The notes beneath the pieces were generated by a model. That model was not told the origin of the DNA. It saw nothing but the letters and a program-made list of their open reading frames with translations, and ran no database searches. 44,418 nucleotides of DNA from a virus. The number at the start of each line of letters is the position of its first letter. The stretch's first letter is position 1. The stretch is from positions 1-44,418 of the IMG/VR virus record IMGVR_UViG_3300010401_000047. One strand, 5' to 3'. Of the stretch, positions 31,098 through 38,337 are shown one piece after another. The translations under genes were made by a program, and so were the position numbers.

Positions 31098-31307
31098 ATG
31101 CCGAGAGACGCGAGAAGGGAAGGAAGACAGGTCTGGGCCGGCACGAAGCCCGGCCCTGTCCACTACAAGGGCCGCGGGAGCGAAGACACCGCCTGCGGCA
31201 TCTGGGTCGTAGGCGGCTCGTTCCAGTGGCGCCTGGTGACATGCAAGAAGTGCCTCCGGACCCGGGCCCGGATGGACCGCTTCAAGAAAGCCCCGGTGGA
31301 GGTCTGA
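31098..31307 (+). CDS. small zinc-ribbon-like protein
   Basis: A 69-residue basic protein with GAAGGAG before ATG 31098. VHYKGRGSEDTACGIW and VTCKKCLRTRARM give a Cys plus Cys-x2-Cys pattern, as in small recombination-directionality or regulator proteins with one zinc ribbon, though no family is certain. It is the first of three consecutive Cys-rich small genes with overlapping junctions. Confidence 0.55.
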   Translation: MPRDARREGRQVWAGTKPGPVHYKGRGSEDTACGIWVVGGSFQWRLVTCKKCLRTRARMDRFKKAPVEV

Positions 31308-31588
31308 TGATCACGTTGATCCAGAAGTGCGACAAGTGCGGCGAGTCGTGGGACGCCAGCAAAGAGAACGCGGAGCAGCTCTGGGAAGTCGGCATCACCT
31401 TTGCCTGCCACCCCGTCCGGTCGGAGTACCGATCGGCGCCGACCGAAGATCGCCAGACGGACTGGTGCAGGCCGTGCATGGTCAAGGCCGGTCTGCTCGG
31501 GACCGAGAAGGAAAAGAAGGCCCTGCCTCCGGAGCATAAGTGCCCGACGCTGGAAGAGCTCATCGTCGAGATCGCGAGGAACTCCTGA
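31307..31588 (+). CDS. zinc-ribbon-like small protein
   Basis: A 93-residue protein. CDKCGESWDASKENAEQLWE opens the zinc site, which probably closes with ACH and DWCRPCMVKAG. The C-terminus is a short acidic helix (LEELIVEIARNS). No family recognised. ATG 31307 overlaps the preceding stop (TGATG). Confidence 0.55.
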   Translation: MITLIQKCDKCGESWDASKENAEQLWEVGITFACHPVRSEYRSAPTEDRQTDWCRPCMVKAGLLGTEKEKKALPPEHKCPTLEELIVEIARNS

Positions 31589-31938
31589 TGCCGAGGCTCC
31601 CAGAGAAGTGCCTCATCTGCGACGAGCCGTACCGCGTCGCTTGGCTGGACCTCCACGGCATCGCCGGATGCATCACCTGTGGGGCGCCATACCAGGTCTT
31701 CTTTTACGAGGGCGATGGCGCTGACGCGAAGCGCGTCGAGAAGCCGGTCGAGTTGAGGATCATGCCCGAGTGCGTGGAGTGGACGCGGTCCTACTGGAAG
31801 GCGAACCGGCGACACGTCTGCCCCGGAGCCTTCGTGCTGCAGGGATCGAGGTCAGACCGCGCGGATCGTGAGGACTACGAAGCCTTCAGAACCTGGCTCG
31901 AGACCCATCCGGTCCCTGCCGTGGTGGCGGAACCCTGA
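31588..31938 (+). CDS. zinc-ribbon-like small protein
   Basis: A 116-residue protein with ATG at 31588, again joined to the previous stop by TGATG. CLICDEPYRVAWLDLHGIAG then CITCG is a clear four-Cys zinc ribbon (Cys-x2-Cys, Cys-x2-Cys) enclosing a His. A helical C-terminal part contains YWKANRRHVCPGAFVLQGS. No family recognised. Twenty-two bases separate it from the C5 methyltransferase. Confidence 0.55.
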   Translation: MPRLPEKCLICDEPYRVAWLDLHGIAGCITCGAPYQVFFYEGDGADAKRVEKPVELRIMPECVEWTRSYWKANRRHVCPGAFVLQGSRSDRADREDYEAFRTWLETHPVPAVVAEP

Positions 31939-31960
31939 CCATGGGCGACGAGGATCCGGA

Positions 31961-34189
31961 ATGCTGACCGCTCCGCCGCCTGCCCGCACCGTCCCGTTCC
32001 GGCTCGCGCCGGACGGCGTCTACGAGGTCGTCGCGGCGGACCTGTTCTGCGGGGCCGGCGGGACGTCCACCGGCCTGGTGGAGGCCGTCGAAGAGCTCGA
32101 GCGGGAATACGGCGTCGAGATTCGGCTGAAGCTCACGGCCGTGAACCACTGGGACGTGGCCATCGAGACGCACAGCGCGAACCACAAGTTCGCCATGCAC
32201 CACTGCAGCGGCCTGACCGGCATCGACCCGCGCCAGGTGATCCAGGGGCCGCTCGACCTCCTGGTCGCCTCGCCGGAATGCACCCACCACTCGAACGCCC
32301 GCGGCGGCAAGCCGATGGACGATCAGTCGCGCTCGAGCGGCGACGACGTCGTCCGCTGGATCGCGGCCCTCCGGCCGCGCATGGTCCTAATCGAGAACGT
32401 CCGCGAGTACCGGACCTGGGGCCCGCTCGGAGCCGATGGGCGCCCGCTGAAGCGGCGGAAGGGCGAGCTCTTCCAGAAGTTCCTGGCCGACATCCGGGCC
32501 CTCGGATACTCCACTGAGGACCGCCTGCTCTGCTGCGCCGACTACGGCGACCCGACGACCCGGACCCGCCTCTTCATTTTCTGCAAGCTGGGCGGCGGCG
32601 CCATCGCCTGGCCGCCGGTTACCCATGCCCGCAACCCGGAGGAGATGCTGATCGCCGGGATGGCGAAGTGGCGCACGGCCCGCCAGGACGTCATCGACTG
32701 GTCCGACCTCGGCCAGAGCATCTTCAACCGCAAGCGGCCCTTGAGCCCGAACACGCTGCGCCGCATCGAAGCGGGCCTCAAGAAGTACTCCGGCATCAAC
32801 CTGGGCGGCTTCCTGGTGAAGCTCTACGGCACGAGCAGCGCGGCCTCCGCCGACGCGCCCGTGCCCACGGTGACAGGCGGGGGGAATCACCTCGGCCTGG
32901 CCGTCCCATTCCAGATCCGGACGGACTGCACCGGGGGCAAGACAGCGGGGTTCCGGGGCATCGACGACCCCGCGGCGACCGTTGTCGGGAGTGGCGGCCT
33001 CGGCGTCGTCCAGCCCGAGGCTTTCGTGGTGACCAACGCCCACGGCGTCCATGACCTGAAGGAGAACGAGCGCCGGGCGCGGTCTGCGGACGAGCCCATC
33101 GGCACGGTGACGGGCTCGAACGAGTTCGCCGTGGCCCAGCCATTCCTGATCGGCCAGCAGTCGGAGGCCGCGCCGCGCTCCGCTGACGAGCCGGTGCCCA
33201 CCGTGGCGGCGAAGGGCGCGATCGCCAAGGTCGAGCCATTCATGGTCGCCCACTTCGGCGAGCGGGACGGCCAGGAGCCCCGGACGCACAGCGTGGACGA
33301 CCCCACGCCGGCGGTCACCTCGAGGGGCGCCGCCGAGCTCGCCCAGCCATTCGTCACCGAGTACCACGGGGACGCCGAAGGCGCGGAGCGGGTCCGCCCT
33401 GTCAACGAGCCGATCCCAACGCTGGACTGCGCGAACCGCTTCGGCCTGGCCCAGCCGTTCGTGATGAGCGCCGGCGGGCCCGAGGTCGGCCCGCGGAGCA
33501 CCGAGGACCCGACCCCGACCGTCCTGACGCGCGACCACCTGGGCGTCGCCGCCCCGTTCGTGGTGGGCGCGGGCGGCCCGGAGCGGGCCGGGGAACCCCG
33601 GTCGGTGGACGAGCCGCTGAAGACGGTCCTCGCCAGCGACCGGAGCAAGGCGGTCATCGTCCCGGTGACGCACCCGGACAAGCCGGGGGACGACCCGGCC
33701 ACGCGCACCCGGAGCGTCGATGAGCCTATCCCGACGATCACGACCGCCCGCCGCGGAGAGCTCGCGCTGGCGGAGGCCTCGTTCATCCTGCCGAAGCGGG
33801 GGCGCTTCGGGAACAACCAACCGCGCTCGGTCGAGGATCCGGTGCAGACGGTCGTCCCGCACCACGGCGCGGGCTACGTCGTGTCCGCGATGCTCGTCCA
33901 GTACAACGGAACGGCGGACGCGCAGAGCGTCGAGAAGCCCCTGCCGTCGCTGACGGCGAAGCCCCGCTTCGCGCTCCTGGTCACGTTCACGAACGGCCAG
34001 AAGTGCCTGCTCGACATCCTTTTCCGGATGCTCCGCCCTCGCGAGCTGGCGCGCGCCCAGAGCTTCCCGGACTCCTACCAGTTCATCGGCACGACCGAGG
34101 ACGTCGTGAAGCAGATCGGGAACGCCGTCCCGGTGAAGACCGCCAGGGCCCTCTGCAAGACCGCCCTGACGCAGGGGGCGCTGGCATGA
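31961..34189 (+). CDS. DNA (cytosine-5) methyltransferase with 11-unit repeat array in the target-recognition region
   Basis: A 742-residue protein. Motif I is DLFCGAGGTSTGL (residues 27-39), motif IV ASPECTHHSNARGG with catalytic Cys107, motif VI LIENVREY (Glu145-Asn-Val), motif VIII DPTTRTRLF, and at the far end motif IX RELARAQSFPDSYQF and motif X GNAVPV. Between VIII and IX, from about 32840 to 33965, the space is filled by a repeat of about 30-35 residues with core RSVDEPIPTVT and spacer AQPFV; I count 11 units. It methylates cytosine C5 in a specific site, probably to protect phage DNA from host restriction. The array makes it almost twice the usual length. Confidence 0.88.
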   Translation: MLTAPPPARTVPFRLAPDGVYEVVAADLFCGAGGTSTGLVEAVEELEREYGVEIRLKLTAVNHWDVAIETHSANHKFAMHHCSGLTGIDPRQVIQGPLDLLVASPECTHHSNARGGKPMDDQSRSSGDDVVRWIAALRPRMVLIENVREYRTWGPLGADGRPLKRRKGELFQKFLADIRALGYSTEDRLLCCADYGDPTTRTRLFIFCKLGGGAIAWPPVTHARNPEEMLIAGMAKWRTARQDVIDWSDLGQSIFNRKRPLSPNTLRRIEAGLKKYSGINLGGFLVKLYGTSSAASADAPVPTVTGGGNHLGLAVPFQIRTDCTGGKTAGFRGIDDPAATVVGSGGLGVVQPEAFVVTNAHGVHDLKENERRARSADEPIGTVTGSNEFAVAQPFLIGQQSEAAPRSADEPVPTVAAKGAIAKVEPFMVAHFGERDGQEPRTHSVDDPTPAVTSRGAAELAQPFVTEYHGDAEGAERVRPVNEPIPTLDCANRFGLAQPFVMSAGGPEVGPRSTEDPTPTVLTRDHLGVAAPFVVGAGGPERAGEPRSVDEPLKTVLASDRSKAVIVPVTHPDKPGDDPATRTRSVDEPIPTITTARRGELALAEASFILPKRGRFGNNQPRSVEDPVQTVVPHHGAGYVVSAMLVQYNGTADAQSVEKPLPSLTAKPRFALLVTFTNGQKCLLDILFRMLRPRELARAQSFPDSYQFIGTTEDVVKQIGNAVPVKTARALCKTALTQGALA

Positions 34190-34413
34190 CGGTGCGCGAG
34201 GCGGACGCGCTCCTGGACTGCGACCGGTGCGGCCCGGGCGTCGAGCACATCGAGCAGGCGCCGGTCGCTCTCGGGAGCTATTCCGGTGGCCCGAACCGAT
34301 CCCGTTACCGGTGCGCGCGCTGCGGGGCCCAGCGGACGGTCTCGAACAACGCCGGATCGAAGAACCCGCCGCGGGCGCGATGGACGCCCCGGCGACCCAA
34401 GGAGAGAACGTGA
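34186..34413 (+). CDS. small zinc-ribbon protein
   Basis: A 75-residue protein with ATG overlapping the methyltransferase stop. LDCDRCGPGVEHIEQAP and YRCARCGAQRTVSNN form a four-Cys zinc ribbon, followed by a basic tail (RARWTPRRPKERT). The type is common in phage DNA-binding accessories. It lies between two methyltransferases. Confidence 0.6.
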   Translation: MTVREADALLDCDRCGPGVEHIEQAPVALGSYSGGPNRSRYRCARCGAQRTVSNNAGSKNPPRARWTPRRPKERT

Positions 34414-34973
34414 TCGACGTCGCGCACTACAACAAGCAGTTCAAGAAGTACCCCGACCTCAACGAGTCGAAGGGATGGATTCACGGCGTCTGGTACTGCG
34501 GCGCCTTCTACACGTCCAGCCTGTACGGCCAGTACCCGCCGACCTTCCTGAAGCGGGCGCTCGCGCTGTTCCCGACCGTGAAGGAGGACCGGATCATGCA
34601 CCTGCCCAGCGGCACCCTGACGGGCCCGGGCATGACCGTGGACCTGATCCGCGACGAGATCAGGAAGCCGAAGGTCCAGGCCTCCGCCGAGAAGCTCCCG
34701 TTCGAGGACAACTCCTTCGACCTCATTCTCTCGGACCCGCCCTACAGCAAGGAGGACTCGAAGAAGTACGGGTGTCCGCCGTTCCCGCTCCGTGGCATGT
34801 TCCAGGAGGCCCGCCGGGTGCTCGCACCCGGCGGATATCTCGGGCTCCTGCACTTCTTCTACCCGACCTTCCGGCGGGCCGACTGGCAGATGGTCGCGAT
34901 GATCGGCGTCTGCACGGGCTCGAACCGCAAGGCCCGCCTCTTCACCATCTTCCGGAGCACCAAGCAGGCGTGA
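34410..34973 (+). CDS. class I methyltransferase with DPPY motif (adenine/cytosine-N4 type)
   Basis: A 187-residue protein from GTG 34410 (AAGGAGAG upstream). The catalytic motif is LILSDPPYSKEDSKKYG (DPPY, residues about 110-113), followed by EARRVLAPGGYLGLLHFFYP, the usual post-motif strand. The SAM region is weakly represented by GTLTGPGMTVDL. DPPY points to amino-methylation of adenine or cytosine in DNA, though RNA targets are possible. It is shorter than most DNA methyltransferases and lacks an obvious target-recognition domain. Confidence 0.68.
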   Translation: MIDVAHYNKQFKKYPDLNESKGWIHGVWYCGAFYTSSLYGQYPPTFLKRALALFPTVKEDRIMHLPSGTLTGPGMTVDLIRDEIRKPKVQASAEKLPFEDNSFDLILSDPPYSKEDSKKYGCPPFPLRGMFQEARRVLAPGGYLGLLHFFYPTFRRADWQMVAMIGVCTGSNRKARLFTIFRSTKQA

Positions 34974-35692
34974 AGAGCTTCACCCACTCGAAGCCGTTCC
35001 GCGGGGAGACCGACGTCTGGCTGACGCCGCCAGAGATCATCGACGCCCTCGGGCCGTTCGACCTGGACCCGTGCGCGGCCCCAGAGCCGCGGCCGTGGCC
35101 GACCGCCCGGGTCCACTACTCCGAGGCCGACAACGGCTTCATGCGGCCCTGGGAGGGGTTCGTGTGGATGAACCCGCCCTACGGGCCCCAGCTGGGGGAC
35201 TGGCTCGGGCGCCTCGCGGGGCATCCCGGCGGCGGGATCGCGCTGACCTTCGCCAGGACGGAGACCGAGGCCTTCCACAGGCACGTCTGGCCGGTGGCCT
35301 CCGGCCTCTACTTCCTGCGCGGCCGGCTCACCTTCTATAGGCCCGACGGCACGATCGGGCCGGGCAACGGCGGAGCGCCCAGCGTCTTGAGCGGGTTCGG
35401 CGACGAGGCGCTACGACGCCTCGCGAGTTCCCCGCTGAACGGCCACCTGGTGGTGAGCTCGGCGGCGATCATCCTGCGAGCGGACGGGAGCGCCGCCCAG
35501 ACGTGGCGGGAAGCCCTCGAGGACGCGCTCGCCGGTAGGGAGCTACGACTCCGCGACATCTATCGCGCCGCGGAGGCCACGCCCAAGGTGCGACGCGCGA
35601 AGGCCCACGGCCACAACTGGCGCTCGCAGATCCGGCGCGCCCTGCAGGTCTACTTCAAGCCCGTCCAGCGCGGCGTCTGGGCGCCGGCATGA
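34970..35692 (+). CDS. phage Dam-like DNA N6-adenine methyltransferase
   Basis: A 240-residue protein from GTG 34970, overlapping the previous stop. DVWLTPPEIIDALGPFDLDP followed by CA, and GFVWMNPPYGPQLGDWLGR with the NPPY catalytic motif, identify the phage Dam family (PF05869 type). The C-terminal 45 residues (RDIYRAAEATPKVRRAKAHG, then QIRRALQVYF) are a separate small helical domain seen in some relatives. It would methylate adenine in phage DNA, shielding it from restriction. Confidence 0.85.
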   Translation: MKSFTHSKPFRGETDVWLTPPEIIDALGPFDLDPCAAPEPRPWPTARVHYSEADNGFMRPWEGFVWMNPPYGPQLGDWLGRLAGHPGGGIALTFARTETEAFHRHVWPVASGLYFLRGRLTFYRPDGTIGPGNGGAPSVLSGFGDEALRRLASSPLNGHLVVSSAAIILRADGSAAQTWREALEDALAGRELRLRDIYRAAEATPKVRRAKAHGHNWRSQIRRALQVYFKPVQRGVWAPA

Positions 35693-36654
35693 CCAAGGAG
35701 AGCGGCATGAAAACGAAGCAGGCAGGGCCCGGCGCGTTCGAGCCGGCGTTCCCGATCGAGAAGGTGAAGCCCGCGAAGTACAACCCGCGCAAGCTACTGA
35801 AGCCCGGCGACCACGACTACGAGGCGCTGAAGCGCGGCATCTCGGAGTTCGGGATGGTGCAGCCGCTCGTGATCAACAGCGTGAACGGCGTCCTCGTCGG
35901 CGGGCATCAGCGCCTGCAGGTCCTCAAGGACTTGGGCGCGACGTCTGCGCCAGCGGTGCTCGTGCCGATCGCTGACGAGAAGCGCGAGAAGGCGCTCAAC
36001 CTCGCCTTGAACCGCATAGGCGGCGAGTGGGACGAGGAGAAGTTGCGCGCGCTCTTGACCGGGCTCGATGCGGACGCGTTCGACTTCGAGCTCACCGGCT
36101 TCGCCGATGCGGAGCTTCGGAAGCTCATCGAGTGGCAGCCTGGCCTGCCTGGCTTCGACGAGAATATTCCGACGAAGCCGTCGCGCCCGATCACGAAGGC
36201 GGGCGACCTGTATCTCCTCGGCGAGCACCGTCTTTTCTGCGGCGATGCGACTGTACCCGAGCACGTAAAAATCGCCACGGGGGGGGGGTACTCCCCGGAT
36301 GCTCTTCACGGATCCTCCGTGGAACGTGGCGATCGGCGGCGACAACAATCCGAAGCACCGACAGCGGCCGGGCCTCAAGAACGACGACCTCGGCGCGGAC
36401 TTCGGTTCGTTCCTCCAGGCTTGGGCGAAGGCGGTTCTCCCGTGCATCGAGGGCGACATCTACTGCGTCATGGGATGCGGGGAGTGGCCGACCATCGACG
36501 CGGCGCTTCGCGGCGCCGGCATCCACTGGTCCGCGACCATCGTCTGGGTCAAGGACATGTTCGTCCTCGGGCGCTCGAACTATCACCGGCGCTTCGAGCC
36601 GATCTGGTACGGCTGGCCCGAAAAGGGGCGCAGTTCTTTCCGTGGCGGGCGTGA
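35689..36654 (+). CDS. ParB-like domain, N-terminal half of a ParB-methyltransferase broken at a G10 tract
   Basis: ATG 35689 overlaps the previous stop, but AAGGAG at 35695-35700 favours ATG 35707. VKPAKYNPRKLLKPGDHDYE and EFGMVQPLVINSVNGVLVGG followed by HQRLQVLKDLG are a ParB/Srx nuclease-like domain, then a helical linker and DLYLLGEHRLFCGDATVPEH, the normal entry to the methyltransferase domain. At 36279-36288 ten G residues shift the frame; after this point the frame runs out of homology to its stop at 36654. With nine G residues the protein would continue into the next entry as one chain of about 410 residues. Confidence 0.8.
   Translation: MTKESGMKTKQAGPGAFEPAFPIEKVKPAKYNPRKLLKPGDHDYEALKRGISEFGMVQPLVINSVNGVLVGGHQRLQVLKDLGATSAPAVLVPIADEKREKALNLALNRIGGEWDEEKLRALLTGLDADAFDFELTGFADAELRKLIEWQPGLPGFDENIPTKPSRPITKAGDLYLLGEHRLFCGDATVPEHVKIATGGGYSPDALHGSSVERGDRRRQQSEAPTAAGPQERRPRRGLRFVPPGLGEGGSPVHRGRHLLRHGMRGVADHRRGASRRRHPLVRDHRLGQGHVRPRALELSPALRADLVRLARKGAQFFPWRA
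36279..36288 (+). repeat. G10 homopolymer inside the ParB-methyltransferase gene
   Basis: A run of ten G, second longest in the window, located between the ParB domain and the catalytic DPPW motif. The run is one base longer than the reading frame needs. Homopolymers of this type cause slipped-strand phase variation in some methyltransferase genes, and are also a frequent site of sequencing error. Confidence 0.9.
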
Positions 36655-36940
36655 CCTCGACGACGTCTGGGAGGTGCCGCGGCCTCGCAAGTCCGACGAG
36701 CACCCGACCATGAAGCCGGTGGACCTGGTCGTGCGCGCCGTGAACAACAGCAGCCGCCGTGGCGACCTGGTGCTGGACAGCTTCGGCGGAGCAGGGGCGA
36801 CGCTCCTCGCCTGCGAGACGCTGAAGCGCCGGTGCGCGATGATTGAGCTTGAGCCCGGGTATTGTGACGTGATCGTGAAGCGTTGGGAGATGGCGACGGG
36901 CAAGAAGGCCGAGCGCGAGACGGCCAAGGGGAAGCGCTGA
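36299..36940 (+). CDS. DNA methyltransferase domain, C-terminal half of the broken ParB-methyltransferase
   Basis: The frame opens before ATG 36299 and holds the amino-methyltransferase part: LFTDPPWNVAIGGDN (motif IV DPPW), a middle TRD-like region around FVLGRSNYHRRFEPIWYGWP, then HPTMKPVDLVVRAVNNSSRR and VLDSFGGAGATLLACE (motif I after motif IV, the beta-class order). As separate translation it would need ATG 36299, which lacks a ribosome site, so it is probably made only when the G tract is nine long. It modifies adenine or cytosine N4 in DNA. Confidence 0.8.
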   Translation: MLFTDPPWNVAIGGDNNPKHRQRPGLKNDDLGADFGSFLQAWAKAVLPCIEGDIYCVMGCGEWPTIDAALRGAGIHWSATIVWVKDMFVLGRSNYHRRFEPIWYGWPEKGRSSFRGGRDLDDVWEVPRPRKSDEHPTMKPVDLVVRAVNNSSRRGDLVLDSFGGAGATLLACETLKRRCAMIELEPGYCDVIVKRWEMATGKKAERETAKGKR

Positions 36941-36941
36941 A

Positions 36942-37145
36942 ATGGACCTGACACCGGAGAACAAGGCGAAGATTAACGACCTGGACTACGAGCAGCTTCT
37001 GTCGCGCTGGCGGAACGCGCCAAGCGGCGACCCGTGGTTTCAAGGCGAGACGGGCGACTACTGGGCCGCCCGGATGAAAGAGCTTCGCGAGAAGGGCGCC
37101 GACCACGTCGCCGCCTCGAAGAGCGTCGGATGGGAAGGCCGATGA
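36942..37145 (+). CDS. small conserved phage protein
   Basis: A 67-residue protein 1 base after the methyltransferase stop. LLSRWRNAPSGDPWFQGETG then DYWAARMKELR and ADHVAASKSVGWEG follow a pattern that I have seen in small phage proteins near ParB-methyltransferases. Function unknown. The Trp/Asp-rich segment suggests a folded helical protein. Confidence 0.65.
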   Translation: MDLTPENKAKINDLDYEQLLSRWRNAPSGDPWFQGETGDYWAARMKELREKGADHVAASKSVGWEGR

Positions 37146-37294
37146 GAGTAGACCTGGGCGACGGCGTGTACGCCGACCTGCTGAGGGACGGCGTCGTGAT
37201 CGACAAGGGCATCGGCGAGCCGCTGAAGCTCCGCGCCGCGCAGGTCGTCCGCCTCGTGACGGCCCTCGAGCGCCAGGTGGGGCTTCGACCATGA
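37142..37294 (+). CDS. very small hypothetical protein
   Basis: A 50-residue protein with ATG overlapping the previous stop. The sequence is beta then helix (VDLGDGVYADLLRDGVVIDK, LRAAQVVRLVTALERQ). No family recognised, but both ends overlap neighbours by four bases, strongly suggesting a real gene. Confidence 0.55.
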   Translation: MRVDLGDGVYADLLRDGVVIDKGIGEPLKLRAAQVVRLVTALERQVGLRP

Positions 37295-37758
37295 ACCGAA
37301 CCGAGCACCTTCTCTTCATCGTCGCCGAGGAAGCGGCCGAGGTAGGCCACCGCGCGAGCAAGGCAGCGCGCTTCGGGCTTAACGAAGTCCAGTCCGATCG
37401 GAGGGTGTCGAACCGCGACCGCCTGCTGGGTGAGTTCGCCGACCTCTGCGGCGCGCTCGAGCTTGCGACGGGCTCGACGGTCGAGCAGATCGTCCACGAC
37501 CTCCGTCCGATGTTCGAGGCGAAGAAGGCGAAGATCGAGGAGTTCCTCCGCTACTCGGCGGAGCAGGGCACATTGAGCGAGCTCCAGATCGGCCAGGAGC
37601 TCTACTACGGCATGGTGAACGACGGCGGGGCGCTGATCCGCCGCACGGCCGAGGGCTACGAGCTCTACGAGATCCCGCTGTACGGCGGAGAGCCGCGCTT
37701 CCACAAGACGCTCCTGACCTTGGGCGAGGCGCAGGGCATCGCGGACGGCTGGACGTGA
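37291..37758 (+). CDS. MazG-like nucleotide pyrophosphohydrolase candidate
   Basis: A 155-residue protein. LLFIVAEEAAEVGHRASKAA (Glu-Glu-x2-Glu) and RLLGEFADLCGALELATG (Glu-x2-Asp) give the metal-binding pattern of MazG/HisE-type NTP pyrophosphatases, in the usual spacing of about 35 residues. The C-terminal 55 residues (ELQIGQELYYGMVNDGGALI) are an added beta-rich part. Phages use such enzymes to adjust nucleotide or ppGpp pools; the substrate is not readable. Confidence 0.65.
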   Translation: MNRTEHLLFIVAEEAAEVGHRASKAARFGLNEVQSDRRVSNRDRLLGEFADLCGALELATGSTVEQIVHDLRPMFEAKKAKIEEFLRYSAEQGTLSELQIGQELYYGMVNDGGALIRRTAEGYELYEIPLYGGEPRFHKTLLTLGEAQGIADGWT

Positions 37759-37910
37759 ACCAATTGCTGGCCCGATTGCTCGAGGTCGCGCGGTACGCGA
37801 AGCGCGTCCGGACGGCGGAGAAGAACTGGCTCGACCCAGCGCCGCACGACCTCCGCTACCTCGACGAATCGGTCGCGCTGTGCGACGAGCACGGGGACAT
37901 CCCATCGTGA
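37755..37910 (+). CDS. very small hypothetical protein
   Basis: A 51-residue protein starting with GTG 37755 on the previous stop and ending on the next GTG. It is helical (LLARLLEVARYAKRVRTAEK) with an acidic end containing ALCDEHGD. No family recognised. Overlap at both ends supports it. Confidence 0.55.
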   Translation: MNQLLARLLEVARYAKRVRTAEKNWLDPAPHDLRYLDESVALCDEHGDIPS

Positions 37911-38116
37911 AGGTGAAGCTCTGTGCCCGATGCCAGCACCGCAGGCCCGTGGCCCTCTTCTGCCGCGACCGACGAAGGCCTGACGGACGGAGCCCCTATT
38001 GCCGGGCATGCCGCATGGCCGTCTTGAGGCGGTGGAGGAGAGAGAACCCGGATCAGTACCGGACCTACAACCGCGAGCGGATGCGCCGCTACCGGGCGGC
38101 CAGGAGAACGGCATGA
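37907..38116 (+). CDS. zinc-binding small protein of the CxxC...CxxC phage type
   Basis: A 69-residue protein from GTG 37907. LCARCQHRRPVALFCRDRRR and SPYCRACRMAVLRRWRRENP form a four-Cys zinc site followed by an Arg/Tyr-rich helix (YRTYNRERMRRYRAARRTA), a layout seen in HNH-related and phage zinc-ribbon proteins that bind DNA. No HNH catalytic motif is present. Confidence 0.62.
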   Translation: MKVKLCARCQHRRPVALFCRDRRRPDGRSPYCRACRMAVLRRWRRENPDQYRTYNRERMRRYRAARRTA

Positions 38117-38337
38117 AGCCCTACGGCGGGAAGCGGAAGGCGCGGTGCCCAGTGAAGGGGCATGGGACCCGGTGTGGCGTCGCGAAGGACATCGCCCACG
38201 AGCAGGTCACCGATCCGGGCCGTAAGAAGCGCGCTCGCCGCGAGGCCATCCGTGAGATTAACCGCGCTGTCGCGGAGATGATCGAACGGTCGCTGACGCC
38301 CGATCAGAGGGCTTGCCGCGACAAGGGGCTGATCTGA
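38113..38337 (+). CDS. small basic hypothetical protein
   Basis: A 74-residue protein with GGAG before ATG 38113, overlapping the previous stop. It is Lys/Arg-rich with two central Cys residues (KARCPVKGHGTRCGVAKD) and a charged helix (ARREAIREINRAVAEMIERS). It may bind zinc or nucleic acid. No family recognised. Confidence 0.55.
   Translation: MKPYGGKRKARCPVKGHGTRCGVAKDIAHEQVTDPGRKKRARREAIREINRAVAEMIERSLTPDQRACRDKGLI

Noticed and set aside
32840-33965. Regularly spaced repeats resembling a CRISPR or minisatellite
   Set aside because: The repeat is at protein level, with divergent DNA and no constant repeat/spacer structure; it lies inside the methyltransferase frame.
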